A DNA stretch of 64,000 nt, taken from contig NHNW01000001.1 in the NCBI GenBank assembly GCA_002786025.1, forward strand, positions 1,116,001 to 1,180,000. Direction: 5' to 3'. This document shows, in pieces, positions 40,347 through 50,226 of the stretch. Each line of letters begins with the position of its first letter. Positions within the stretch are counted from its first letter, which is position 1. The DNA comes from Zasmidium citrigriseum. Taxonomy: Eukaryota > Ascomycota > Dothideomycetes > Mycosphaerellales > Mycosphaerellaceae. Below the pieces are notes generated by a model. It was not told where the DNA came from. It saw only the letters and a program-made list of their open reading frames with translations, and made no database searches. The translations under genes were made by a program, and so were the position numbers.

Positions 40347-41924
40347 CTAATCCTCTAACCTCCGTCTGTCTGTCTCCAGTCTCCTCCTGGTTCGCCACTC
40401 GAAGTATGTCTTTCCGACATATCGTGTCGATGCGTAGACGCCGAAGAACAGCATGACATCTACTGATGCGTCCAGCGTGAGGGCAAGGCCGAGTCGAGAG
40501 ATGTACGTTCCTGCTGAAGTCCACGCTGAGGAATTCGTAGGATTCCTCAAGAGCTGGGTGACAGGGCCACTCAGGGAGGGAGGATAGAGATGTGCTGCAG
40601 TCGCGGCTGGGGTCTCTGCCGACGGGGAGTGTTTCAAGAAAGCGTGCGCGATAGACCGCAACATAAGACTCTCAAACGGGAGCGTAATCACCCTCGCGAG
40701 GAAAGTATCAATACTCCCCGCCAGTCGCTGCGCAGGAAGATGCGCCAGAGCCGTAGACCGATGGATCCTCACATGTGTATCCCCCAAATCCTCCTCCCCT
40801 TGTCCGGGAAAATACGCCATCCGCGAGTCATTCTCAAACTCGTTCTCAGGATTCGTTCCTACTCTGCAAATATCCCAGTCAAACCAGTTCATTATCGAGG
40901 CGCGGAGGGTGTAAGTCTTGTGCATGAGCCAGCCTGTAGGGTCTTTCGGCGGCGGAGAGCGGGGAGGTTCATTGATGGGTGGGTATCGAAAAGTCGTGAA
41001 GAGTCCACAAATGGGGATTTCGTTTTCGTCGGCGTCCCAGTGGAAAACTTTTTGGAGGAGGAGGAGGATTGCTGGGGAGGTGAGGGAGCGGAGGATTGTG
41101 ATCCCGAAGAGTGGTTTCCAGCCGAATTGTTGGAAAGATGTCGGATGCCATGGGAGGAAGGACTTCCAAGGTGGGAAGAGAGGGAGAGGGGGTGCGAGGC
41201 GGAGACGTTGGGCTCGGGCGTGGAATTCCATGGGAAGGAGCAGGATGTCGATTCCCAAGAGGGCGACTTCGAAGAGGATTGAGATTGCTGTGTAGAGGCG
41301 CTTGGCGGTTTTGCGTTTGAAGCGGCGTTTGTGGACGGAGGATTGGATGCGGCCTGTTAGTTGTTCGACGGCGACGATTAGGGGGAGGCGGATTATGGTG
41401 TGGAGGATGATTTCGCCGAAGCCTGGGAAGATCCTCGCGAGGGCGTTCTTGAGACCTCCGGAGAAGATGCCTCGCCATTCTGAGGCAATAATTTCTGCCA
41501 TCGACCTACGTGGATCGTAGAAGCCAATTTGAATCCTCTGAATAAACGCATCAGTCCACATATGCGAAAGGTACGCCACGGGTATGAAAGCATAATCCAG
41601 CAATTCGCCTTTCTCCTGCTCATCGGCAAGAATTCTGGCTCTGCGCTCGCGGATATTGCGATTTCGCCTTTCTTCCACTCGATCGGACAAGTCTTTGCGC
41701 TCGACCACACCGACCAGGGCGAGGACGTCGTTTTGCGCTTTGCGCATCTCGGCGTTGAAAGCTTCGATTTGGGGATTGATGGGCCGGCCTTTGGAGTCGT
41801 ATTGTTGCATGTGGTCGCTATCTTCTGTGGGCTCCAGGTTCTGTGAAGGATCCTCCGATTCTTCGACAGGCTCAAAAGCTGACCGACCGAGAGCCAGACG
41901 GGTCAGGTATTGTTGTCTTCCCAT
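40347..41924 (-). CDS. Multi-pass membrane protein, unknown, 525 aa
   Basis: Single exon. A polar N-terminus with a conserved-looking charged helix (VERKDLSDRVEERRNRNIRERRARILADEQEKGE, about 73-106, in pieces) precedes hydrophobic segments: AFIPVAYLSHMW, FGEIILHTIIRLPLIVAVEQL, LYTAISILFEVALLGIDILLLP, ITILRSLTSPAILLLLQKVF, and near the end ALTLDASVDVMLFFGVYAS. Pro-rich loops separate them. The C-terminus is basic (EWRTRRRLETDRRRLED). I do not recognise the family; the topology suggests an organelle or ER membrane protein. Tail-to-tail with the RhoGAP gene, 264 bp between stops. Confidence 0.8.
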   Translation of the reverse strand: MGRQQYLTRLALGRSAFEPVEESEDPSQNLEPTEDSDHMQQYDSKGRPINPQIEAFNAEMRKAQNDVLALVGVVERKDLSDRVEERRNRNIRERRARILADEQEKGELLDYAFIPVAYLSHMWTDAFIQRIQIGFYDPRRSMAEIIASEWRGIFSGGLKNALARIFPGFGEIILHTIIRLPLIVAVEQLTGRIQSSVHKRRFKRKTAKRLYTAISILFEVALLGIDILLLPMEFHARAQRLRLAPPLPLFPPWKSFLPWHPTSFQQFGWKPLFGITILRSLTSPAILLLLQKVFHWDADENEIPICGLFTTFRYPPINEPPRSPPPKDPTGWLMHKTYTLRASIMNWFDWDICRVGTNPENEFENDSRMAYFPGQGEEDLGDTHVRIHRSTALAHLPAQRLAGSIDTFLARVITLPFESLMLRSIAHAFLKHSPSAETPAATAAHLYPPSLSGPVTQLLRNPTNSSAWTSAGTYISRLGLALTLDASVDVMLFFGVYASTRYVGKTYFEWRTRRRLETDRRRLED

Positions 41925-42364
41925 CTTGAGTCTCGTATGCGAAGAGAGTGGATGCAGAGTCCGTCAATCATGTCCGGTTTCTTGTGTTCCTGGCTACTTC
42001 AGAGACGGACAATCAAGTTGTTGGCATTTAGAATTCGCTGGAGCTCACTCCTCCTGCATAGTCTGTGACGCGTGACAAGAAAGACAGGTCGTTGTTTGAT
42101 GGTGTTGGGTACATCGAAGAGCCAAAGCATCTGAGGTTCAATGCATCCACATTAGCGCGACATGGAGAGACGACTCTGTGGGTCTCATTTGGTGCAAAGC
42201 CACAGTCTTTGACGTGGCCCACAAGCTCACGTTCGTGGATCGTGGTGGATTTCTGCCAAGACTTGGAGATCAATAGGTAGAGAGTTGAATGCTTTTTGAT
42301 TCCTCTTCAGCGATCCGATGCGATGGTCCCCTCTTCGCTATCTATTCCCTTTTCCATACCCCAT
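41925..42364. other. Intergenic, promoter of the membrane-protein gene
   Basis: 440 bases between two minus-strand genes. No reading frame with coding character and no repeat seen. It should hold the promoter of the 40347-41924 gene and the 3' end of the aminopeptidase transcript. Confidence 0.4.
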
Positions 42365-45322
42365 CTACAAGTACTTGTTATCCTTCAACCACTTTTCCAC
42401 ATCCTTGCCATCCCTCCCCAACCAACCCATCTTCGCCCTCACGGCGTCAAAGCTCTGCGCCAAATTTCGGTCGAAGCCCTTCGTGCTCTTGCCTTCGAAG
42501 AACTTCTCCACATCCTTCAGCTGCTCCTCCTTGGTGAAGCTGGAAGTGGCCATGCTCACCACACTGCCCAAGAGCGTGAAGCTGGGTGGCATCTTCTGCT
42601 TGAGCAGATCCCAGTTCTCCTTCATCCACGCCCAGAAGGCTTCGATACCCTCGCGATGGGCGCGAAGGCCGGCCAGTGGGAGGTAGATGTCTTGTTCCTT
42701 GACGTGCTTGGAGAGGGAGTAGGCGAGGGTACGCTGGATGAGCTGGGGATCGCGGGCACGGCCGAGGGAGCGAAGGGCGGCATTGCGTTCGTCGCTCGAT
42801 GATGCCGTTTCGTATTCCTTGACAAGAGCGTCATATTCCTTCTTACCGCCGTATGAGAGGACAACGGCGTAGACGCTGCCGCGGAGGTTAGGGTGAAGGG
42901 CGGCGCGGTCACCAGCAGCGAACTTCTCGAACATATCGAATGCAGCCTTCTTGGTCTTCTCGTCGCCTGCTGAGGCGGCAGAGCCAAAGAGAAGAGCCTT
43001 GAATTGTTGCTCAATGTGGCCATCCTTGTCGCTGAACTCCCAGCCTACCTGGTGGGACTTATGGCTGACGAGATCGCGCTGGAAGGCTTTGAGAGCATCT
43101 TTAGTCTTCTGATCTTCGAATGTCCATGCCGAGCGAACAGCGCCAACTCGTGCGGTGATCTCGTCCCATACGACGAAGTCAGGCTCGGTGTCGAAGCTCT
43201 TAAGTAGTGAGAGGAGACCGTCGGTCTTTTGATAACCTGCAGCTGATAGAGCACCAGCATCGGCGATCATACCAGCACGATCCTCGACGCTGAGAAGACC
43301 GGCCTTGGCGTTCTCTCCCAGCTTCTGTAACCGCTCGGCGGCGTACGAGGTACGGTAGATACCAGAGTGATCAGCGTTGAGCTTGAACAAGTCCATATTA
43401 GGCACCTTGAAGTCATCCTCACGCTTGTTGAGTGTGAGGCTCTCGTCAATGCCGTTCTTGGTGCGCAGACCGAGGAAGACTGGGAAGAGAGTCTTGTCCT
43501 CCTCAGGCTTGACATCAGCAGTCCTCAAGAAGCGGTTCTGCTTGACGTGGATGGTACTGTTCTTGGCGTCCTCAGTGACAGTCACGACAGGGAAACCGAC
43601 GTTCTTGGTCCAGATATCAGCAACACGCTCGACATCCTTGCCACTCGCATCGCTCAAAGAAGCCCAAAGATCGCCGGTAGTGGTGTTGCCGTACGCGTGC
43701 TTCTTCAGGTACCGCCTAATACCCTCCATGAAGACATCCTCGCCGAGGTACTTCGAAATCATGCGCAGCACACAAGAACCCTTGGAGTATGAGATAGCAT
43801 CGAAAATCTGGTTAATCTCGTCCGCACGCTTGACGGGGACTTCGATTGGGTGAGAGCTTCTGAGAGAGTCAAGACCGAGAGCAGACTGCAGGTTGTCGGT
43901 GACATAGCCTTCCCAGACCTTCCACTCGGGGTAGAAGACATTGCAGCTGTACCACGACATCCAGGTAGCGAAACCCTCGTTGAGCCAGAGACCGTCCCAG
44001 AAGTCCATAGTGACCAAGTTACCGAACCATTGGTGAGCAAGCTCGTGCTGGACGACCTCAGCAACACGCTGCTTTGTCGAAGCACTGACGTTCTTGTCAT
44101 CCAGGAGCAAGTCGACCACACGATAGGTGACAAGACCCCAGTTCTCCATAGCGCCAGCAGAGAAGTCAGGGATAGCCACCATGTCCATCTTTGGTAGAGG
44201 GAACTCGCTGGCAAACTGCTTCTCGTAGAATGCCAGAGTCTGAGCAGCCAACTCGACGGAGAACTTGCCGTGGTTGATGTCCTTATCGGGAGTACAGAAG
44301 ACACGGACAGGAACACGGAAGTTCTTCGATTCGAGCATCTTGAGTTCACCAACGATGAAAGCAACCAGGTAGGTGGACATAAGAGGGGTCTTGTTGAAGG
44401 TGACAGCCTTCCGCTTGCCGCCATATGCTGAGTCGACTTGTTTCTCGCCAGCCACATCCATGTTGCTGAGACAAGTCATCTTGTCATCGGCAATCAAGGT
44501 GACGGTGAAGGTAGCCTTCAATGCGGGCTCGTCAAAGCATGGGAAAGCACGGCGGCAGTCTGTAGGCTCCATCTGTGTAGTGGCCATCCAAGCCTCCTCG
44601 CCATTCTTGCCCTTGTACGAAGACCGATAGAAACCCGCCATGTTGTCATTCAGCGTCCCCACAAACTTATGCGTGAGCGTTGCCTTTGAGCCAGCAGGAA
44701 TGGTCTGGGTGAAGTCGATCTTGGTGGTCTGCGAGTCCTCATCGTGAGACAGCTTCGGCGAGGAAGATATCACGCTCGAGCCAGAGGTGATCTTGGTCTC
44801 CTTGATATCCAATTCCAGGGCATTGAGAGATATGGAGGTGGTGTCTTCGACGACGTCTAGCTCGATCTCGACGGTGCCGTCGTACTTGAAGGTCTCGAAG
44901 TTGGGCTCAAGGGTGACGTTGTAGTGCAGCGGCTTGACGTTCTTGGGCAGGACCTCACGACCCTTGGAGATGTCCATATTGGAGTCGGCGGTATCTGCCT
45001 CGCGGCGACACATGTTTCTTCGATGCGAGCAGTGTCTCTTGAAGGCGGGGATCTGGCGGGTGATGGAGGAAGTTCGTTCGGCGAAGCGAGTGAAAGGGCG
45101 GGCGAGAGGGTGGTGGTGTTGTTGTATGTGTAATGGAGTTGAAGTTCGGCTAGAGGCGGTCAAGAAGGAGCGGCATGAACTGCGTGCGGTGGGCGATGTG
45201 TGGACAGCGAAGGCGAAGGCGGCGGGTCGCGCTCTGGCTCTGATGGAGGGGCAGCTGCTGGTGGGAAGGGACAGGCTGTCCGCAGCAAACGACGCTGGTC
45301 GCCCGAGCGAGAGACTTTTCAT
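42365..45322 (-). CDS. M1-family zinc aminopeptidase
   Basis: Single exon, 985 residues. The mature part begins near residue 115 (REVLPKNVKPLHYNVTLEP). The exopeptidase motif GAMENWG is at about 390, the zinc site HELAHQWFGN with the second-sphere LNEGFATW at about 424-450, and the ERAP1-like C-terminal helical domain follows to the end (KWLKDNKYL). It removes N-terminal residues from peptides, like yeast Ape2/Aap1. The first about 100 residues are Arg/Ser/Ala-rich and almost free of acidic residues, as in a mitochondrial presequence. Internal Met codons (MCRREADTADSNMD) would give a cytosolic form, as reported for yeast Ape2. All catalytic residues are present. The orthologue could be APE2 or AAP1; these are paralogous in yeast, so I give no symbol. 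Confidence 0.95.
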   Translation of the reverse strand: MKSLSLGRPASFAADSLSLPTSSCPSIRARARPAAFAFAVHTSPTARSSCRSFLTASSRTSTPLHIQQHHHPLARPFTRFAERTSSITRQIPAFKRHCSHRRNMCRREADTADSNMDISKGREVLPKNVKPLHYNVTLEPNFETFKYDGTVEIELDVVEDTTSISLNALELDIKETKITSGSSVISSSPKLSHDEDSQTTKIDFTQTIPAGSKATLTHKFVGTLNDNMAGFYRSSYKGKNGEEAWMATTQMEPTDCRRAFPCFDEPALKATFTVTLIADDKMTCLSNMDVAGEKQVDSAYGGKRKAVTFNKTPLMSTYLVAFIVGELKMLESKNFRVPVRVFCTPDKDINHGKFSVELAAQTLAFYEKQFASEFPLPKMDMVAIPDFSAGAMENWGLVTYRVVDLLLDDKNVSASTKQRVAEVVQHELAHQWFGNLVTMDFWDGLWLNEGFATWMSWYSCNVFYPEWKVWEGYVTDNLQSALGLDSLRSSHPIEVPVKRADEINQIFDAISYSKGSCVLRMISKYLGEDVFMEGIRRYLKKHAYGNTTTGDLWASLSDASGKDVERVADIWTKNVGFPVVTVTEDAKNSTIHVKQNRFLRTADVKPEEDKTLFPVFLGLRTKNGIDESLTLNKREDDFKVPNMDLFKLNADHSGIYRTSYAAERLQKLGENAKAGLLSVEDRAGMIADAGALSAAGYQKTDGLLSLLKSFDTEPDFVVWDEITARVGAVRSAWTFEDQKTKDALKAFQRDLVSHKSHQVGWEFSDKDGHIEQQFKALLFGSAASAGDEKTKKAAFDMFEKFAAGDRAALHPNLRGSVYAVVLSYGGKKEYDALVKEYETASSSDERNAALRSLGRARDPQLIQRTLAYSLSKHVKEQDIYLPLAGLRAHREGIEAFWAWMKENWDLLKQKMPPSFTLLGSVVSMATSSFTKEEQLKDVEKFFEGKSTKGFDRNLAQSFDAVRAKMGWLGRDGKDVEKWLKDNKYL

Positions 45323-46281
45323 CTAAATCACTCTCCTTTTAATACGACCATTGAAAAACGAAGGACGGTCTGATGATATGGAGCTGCATAGAGCTTCCCG
45401 TCGTGGTCGTGTGAGAGCTTCCATCAACGCTGCCCTGAGCCGAAGCCACTGAAAATCCCACGCCCGCGGACTTCACCTTTGCTTCCGACATCGACTTCCA
45501 TCACCACCACAACGTCTACATCTCATCCCACGATACCGCTCAAGATTACAGGCCTTCCCAATCAGTCTGATAGCAGCTCGGATAGACACCTCTGGCATCT
45601 ACATGTTTCTGTTCGCCGGCAGATCTTCGGAGTAGAGCAGAGCAGCATAAAAATCCTCCTCGCCAAATTTCGCAGGATACTTCTCTCCTCGACATCACAC
45701 GGCCTACGTCGCTACAGACGCAGCAGCGACGGCATGGACGTCTGACCTGCCGCTGGTGATACGCAGTACCGCCTTCAACACTTCTTGCCACGCCTGCATA
45801 ATCCGACGTCCTGAGGATTCGCAGGACCAGCCTCTTCTCCCGAGCTACACCAGCTTTGTACCCTCGGTGTCACGGTCAAAGTGGGAGATGCCTCTACCAA
45901 TCCCCAACTCCCTCGAGAAGGCCTAAGAGTGTATTAAGCCCCCTGTTAGGTTGGAGTCGCGTGCTCTTGTGGAGAGAGCGAATCTTTCAGTTTGAGCGAA
46001 AGAAGGAGGGTCAGAAGTCATCTTTCTGGTTCGGCAGGAATGTGGTAGGTAAGTACATTACCCACGCAAGTCAGTCCTCTCAGCAAGAGCTCCCACTCGC
46101 GAGCTTGCTGGTGTTCGACAATCATGTCGTTTATTGCAAGATTATACCCCCATCCACGTCGTTTGAGGTGCTCATGACTGTTTATACATCTGGATGAGCT
46201 ACCATAGTTTCAGTGGAACAAAAATCTATATACATATCGAGCTCTGATAGCTCCATCAGAAATCTACTCCATCCATCACGT
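45323..46281. other. Intergenic, aminopeptidase promoter
   Basis: 960 bases between two minus-strand genes. Short frames only. The part nearest the aminopeptidase start should contain its promoter; a CT/CA-rich tract at 45.48-45.55 kb (tcgacttccatcaccaccac) could be a leader-like element on the other strand. No RNA gene or repeat recognised. Confidence 0.4.
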
Positions 46282-47404
46282 CTACAACTTCCCCCCACCC
46301 TCCCTCCTCTTCGCCAAATTCCTCTCCGCACTCAACGCAAAACAAACATGATGACTCAAAGCAACAACATCACCCCCCTCATCCATGATAACCACTTCAA
46401 GATCATACCTCCCATCCTTAATAACCTTAGTCTGCAACCTCGAAAACAAAAACCTCACGCCCCCCTCCGGCAAAGCCTTCTTGACCTCCAAATTCAACAG
46501 TAGCGTCGGATACCAAAACGGCGCCTTGCCCCTCGTCAACCTCTGCAATTCCTCTTTGGGAAAATACTCATCCAGTTTCGGATCGTATTGGTCAAATCCT
46601 TTGAGATAGAAAGACTCCAACACCTGCGGGAACATATCGACAAGGAAGCCGAGACTCGCATTCGTCCATCGGGACCTCTCATCCCTCAAACAAACCCACA
46701 TATCATAGATCCTCCGCTCGGGCTGTCCCATCCGCGGGAACCACGCGCGGATCTGCCTCGTCGCTTTTCGAAAGTTCGCATTGGGCCATTCTAGCTTTTC
46801 GCTCCAGACCGGGTCCCGCCCTGCCAACAACGCCTCGGTGGTGGATGTTAGCGGTAAGCGCTCGGGACGGGGCGACCAGTGCGTGTCGTAGGAATGGCCT
46901 TTTTCCAGCTCGAGATTCGACTGCGTGACGTAGCCCACCACTTCTTCACGGGACTCTTGGGTGAGGGTGATGTGGACGATGGAGGTTTGGCGGCCGAGTT
47001 TGACATTACGGATTGATACTGTGGCGGGTCCGGTTTGCGTTCGGCGGAGGAAGTTGACATGGAGGGCTAGAGTGTGGGGTTGGTTCTGTTTTGATAGAGT
47101 GGTTTCGAAGTGTTTCTGGACTGCTCTCTGCGAGACGAAGGAGGAAATGTTAGTTTATATGTATGGATGTTGGCTGGGCTTATGTGATTCTTCTGTGAGA
47201 CTAGGTACTCACCATGATTGTTGCGGTGACGTATCCCCCATGTGGCACTACAAATACCAACACTTGTCAGTAAGAAGTACATATACAACGAAGTCCTCCC
47301 GAAGTTTCTCACTCACCGGACCCAATACACCAATCATCCACGAATTCTGCCTGGTATGTCTGGGCATCCTGCTGCTGGACCGCTGTCGCTGTTTCGAACG
47401 TCAT
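46282..47404 (-). CDS. Acyl-CoA thioesterase-like (double hotdog) protein
   Basis: Three exons, 47317-47404, 47213-47247 (only 35 nt) and 46282-47127, phases 1 and 0, with GTGAGT donors and TAG/CAG acceptors; 322 residues. The assembled start (YQAEFVDDWCIGSVPHGGYVTATIM) is the typical opening of the thioesterase-like superfamily: a strand, PHGGY, then the long hotdog helix RAVQKHF. It is followed by HVNFLRRTQTGPATVSI and a second hotdog-like half with LDEYFPKEEL and TLLLNLEVKK. Members hydrolyse acyl-CoA or acyl-carrier thioesters; fungal ones are often of unknown substrate and sometimes sit in secondary-metabolite clusters, which is not the case here. No targeting signal is evident. Confidence 0.85.
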
Positions 47405-48186
47405 GGTGCTCTTTTCGCTCTATTGGTACGGATTGAGTGGGCGGGTCAGCGCGGCCTTAGGTGAGAGTAATCAATGGGTGTCCAGGAGAGTTGCTGATGT
47501 TTACGATATCATGCTGAGGATGCGATCATAAATCCAGAGGTACTGTATATGTATTTCTCACTGTATCTTGCTTCGCTCGAGATGTTGACGAAGTGAGGTG
47601 AAGTCGAAGGTGTTGCCAGGGTCCGAACGGGATCGAAGCAACCTCGGCCTACGGCTGCTTCGCTCTTTGCATTTGCATGGCTTTCGGTGCTTGGTCTTGA
47701 GTGTGGCGCCGATGAAGAGGACCAATATCAGAAGAGAGCCTGAGAGTCTGAAAGCAAGAGACGATGGAGTCTATGGAAGGAAGATGTACAATCGGTCGAG
47801 TGCACTTTCCTTCACACCGATCGGTCCTTCCCTATCCGGAAAGTCCGTGAACGGGTGATGTCCAAGTACATCGAACTTCAACCGAAGAAATCCTCACCTC
47901 ACAAGACATCGTCAGATGAGATAAGAAGACACACGTCGCTCAGACAGAGACCATGCCCTCCGTATCGAATCACATTCGCTTCCTATGCATGCAACAAAAG
48001 AGAGACTAGCTCACTCGCCATCACCATGATTCCCATCGCTCATTCTATTCGCCGGCCACATGGCTCAATGGCCCATGTACATATGCCACGTTCGAAATGA
48101 CGGTTCTTTTATTGTGGCATTATCCCGAAGCCCCAGCCCAAACTCCACGCTAAACAGCAAATTCCCTCTCCTCCTCTTATACACTC
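47405..48186. other. Intergenic, thioesterase promoter
   Basis: 780 bases between minus-strand genes, with no supported frame, repeat or RNA gene. It holds the thioesterase promoter and the 3' UTR of the ArfGAP gene. Confidence 0.4.
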
Positions 48187-50226
48187 TCATCTCATATACC
48201 TCGCACTCAGCCCAGCAAACGCATCGGGACTGTGTCGACCGCTATTAGCAAAGCCTTGAAAGTCGACGCTCTCCTTGCTCGCATGACCGAAAGGTTGTTG
48301 CTGTTGCTGTGCGAACGGATTCATGCTCCCTGACATTGCCGATACAGGCATCGTGGCGCTTCGTTGCGGTACTTCGGTCTGTTGCTGCTGCTGAGGCATA
48401 GCGCCGTTCTCTGGTAGAGTCTGCAGTGGCCTTTGAGGTGCAAATTGAGGATAGTTATACAGAGCCAGAATTGAAGACTTGTCGTGACGAGTCGGCTGTT
48501 GGGGTACGAATTGCTGCTGCGGCGGTTGTCCAAATTGGCCGAATTGATGTTGCTGCGGTTGTGCTTGTTGCGGTTGCATTTGTTGGTATTGTGGCTGCTG
48601 CTGCGGCACTGCAGGCTGTTGGGGTTGCTGCATTGGTTGCGGTGGTTGTGACAAGTTCTGAGCCCAGGGATTCGAAGCCGTTGTGGTAGCGTACTGCGGT
48701 TGTTGCGCCTGATATTGCGATTGCGGCTGCTGCTGAGTTGGCTGCTGTTGGACTGGTTGCTGGGGCGCCGAGAAGAAGTCCGACTGTTGTCCGTATATTG
48801 GCTGAGGCGACGCAGCAAAAGCCTGCTGGCTGACACTCTGTTGTTGTGGCTGCCAGGAGTTACCGAACGGATTGCTTGTCTGCTGTACTGGAGCAGATTG
48901 TTGCGCCCATGGATTCGCAGGTGAAAGCGTTTGCGCTTGTGGCTGCTGCTGCATGAAGGGATTTCCAGCTGACGTCTGAATCGGAGCAGGCTGCTGTGCA
49001 TAGACAGACTGCTGCTGTTGTGGGACCTGCTGAAAGCTCTGCTGCGCTTGCGTTGTTTGCCAGGGGTTGGTAGGCTGCTGCGCAGGGCTCTGATACATTG
49101 ACGGCGCATTCGCATATCCTTGAGGTCCAGGAGAGCTAGTCGTAGACATCGTAAGGTTTTGAAAGCTGTTCTCCAGCGTCTGCTGCGGTTGCGGCTGCAA
49201 GAACGGATTCCAGTTGTTGTTCGCTGATGTCGCCTGCGGTGGTACACTAGACGCTCGCGGCGGTGGCGCTGGCTTTGCCTCTTCCCGAATCTCCCATGGA
49301 TTGTTATTCGCCGTCTTCTTCTCGATCGTGATCCCATTCGCGCCCGAGCTTCCCATAGACACCGGAGTCAAGACTCTTGCTGGCTGAGGCGTGACTGACC
49401 TTGAGATCGGCTTAGTATGCTCTCCCAATCGCACCAAAGCTTCCACAGCCTTGTCCAAGTTCCCGTTCATGCTCTTAAGTATTTCGGTATTCTTGCCATT
49501 GTCCGGAAAACCCATATCTCGCAAATGTGCCAGCTTCGCATTGAAATTATTGTCCACGGTCGTGATCTTCATGCCAAACAATCGACTTGGCTTGTTCTCC
49601 CTTTTCGGACTCGGAAGGTCCATCGATCGTTCTCCTCCACTGTATGCGGGGGATAGCGGAGGTGTGAATCGTTCGGGCTTCGGTCTGGGAAACGTCGAGC
49701 TCGAAGATCGCAGAGTGAAACCGAACTTCTTCGTAGGCTTCGGTGGGAGATCAGGCGGCTCCTCGCTCCAAGAGCCCAAGTCCGTTCCCGTACTGCCCGT
49801 GTTCTGACGCGCAGCTGGCGCATTGCCTCGATTCCCATCCGACAGCGCCCGCGTATCGTACTTCTGCCGTATGTACTTCTCGATCGCGGCATCCACCTCA
49901 TCGGCATCCACAGGTATATCCGGCCTGACGTTCTTCGGGTTGTATACTTTGTTGCTAGCCACATTTCCCACTTTCTTCATATTATCCACCTGTTCAGTAC
50001 TCCAGCTGTCCATAGACAGAGACTTGACCTTGGACACGTGTGTCCCCAGCTTCCGGTGCAGCGCGGCACACCGCATACACAGGAAAACGCCCAAGTTCCA
50101 ACTCGCCCATCCGGGATTCTTCGCGGCGCAGTCTGCGCAGCGGTCGTTGCCGGGAACAGTGCGGATTAGGTCCTGCAGCATGCGCTCATTGCGAGCCTGC
50201 TGGCGCTTCGAAATAGTCCCGGCCAT
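48187..50226 (-). CDS. ArfGAP protein with UBA and Gln-rich tail (Gts1-like)
   Basis: Single exon, 679 residues. The ArfGAP zinc finger at about 10-125 has CADC-x16-CMRC, with the catalytic Arg in ALHRKLGTHVSKVKS, so GTPase activation of Arf is likely intact. A UBA-like three-helix segment is at about 222-262 (NFNAKLAHLRDMGFP, GNLDKAVEALVRL). From about 330 to 640 the protein is Gln/Pro-rich and low in complexity, with four Asn-Pro-Phe motifs (WNPFLQ, GNPFMQ, SNPFGN, MNPFAQ) that bind EH-domain endocytic proteins. The order matches yeast Gts1, which links Arf GAP, ubiquitin binding and a Gln-rich region. The CTG/CAG-rich DNA of the tail is prone to length change. Confidence 0.93.
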   Translation of the reverse strand: MAGTISKRQQARNERMLQDLIRTVPGNDRCADCAAKNPGWASWNLGVFLCMRCAALHRKLGTHVSKVKSLSMDSWSTEQVDNMKKVGNVASNKVYNPKNVRPDIPVDADEVDAAIEKYIRQKYDTRALSDGNRGNAPAARQNTGSTGTDLGSWSEEPPDLPPKPTKKFGFTLRSSSSTFPRPKPERFTPPLSPAYSGGERSMDLPSPKRENKPSRLFGMKITTVDNNFNAKLAHLRDMGFPDNGKNTEILKSMNGNLDKAVEALVRLGEHTKPISRSVTPQPARVLTPVSMGSSGANGITIEKKTANNNPWEIREEAKPAPPPRASSVPPQATSANNNWNPFLQPQPQQTLENSFQNLTMSTTSSPGPQGYANAPSMYQSPAQQPTNPWQTTQAQQSFQQVPQQQQSVYAQQPAPIQTSAGNPFMQQQPQAQTLSPANPWAQQSAPVQQTSNPFGNSWQPQQQSVSQQAFAASPQPIYGQQSDFFSAPQQPVQQQPTQQQPQSQYQAQQPQYATTTASNPWAQNLSQPPQPMQQPQQPAVPQQQPQYQQMQPQQAQPQQHQFGQFGQPPQQQFVPQQPTRHDKSSILALYNYPQFAPQRPLQTLPENGAMPQQQQQTEVPQRSATMPVSAMSGSMNPFAQQQQQPFGHASKESVDFQGFANSGRHSPDAFAGLSARYMR

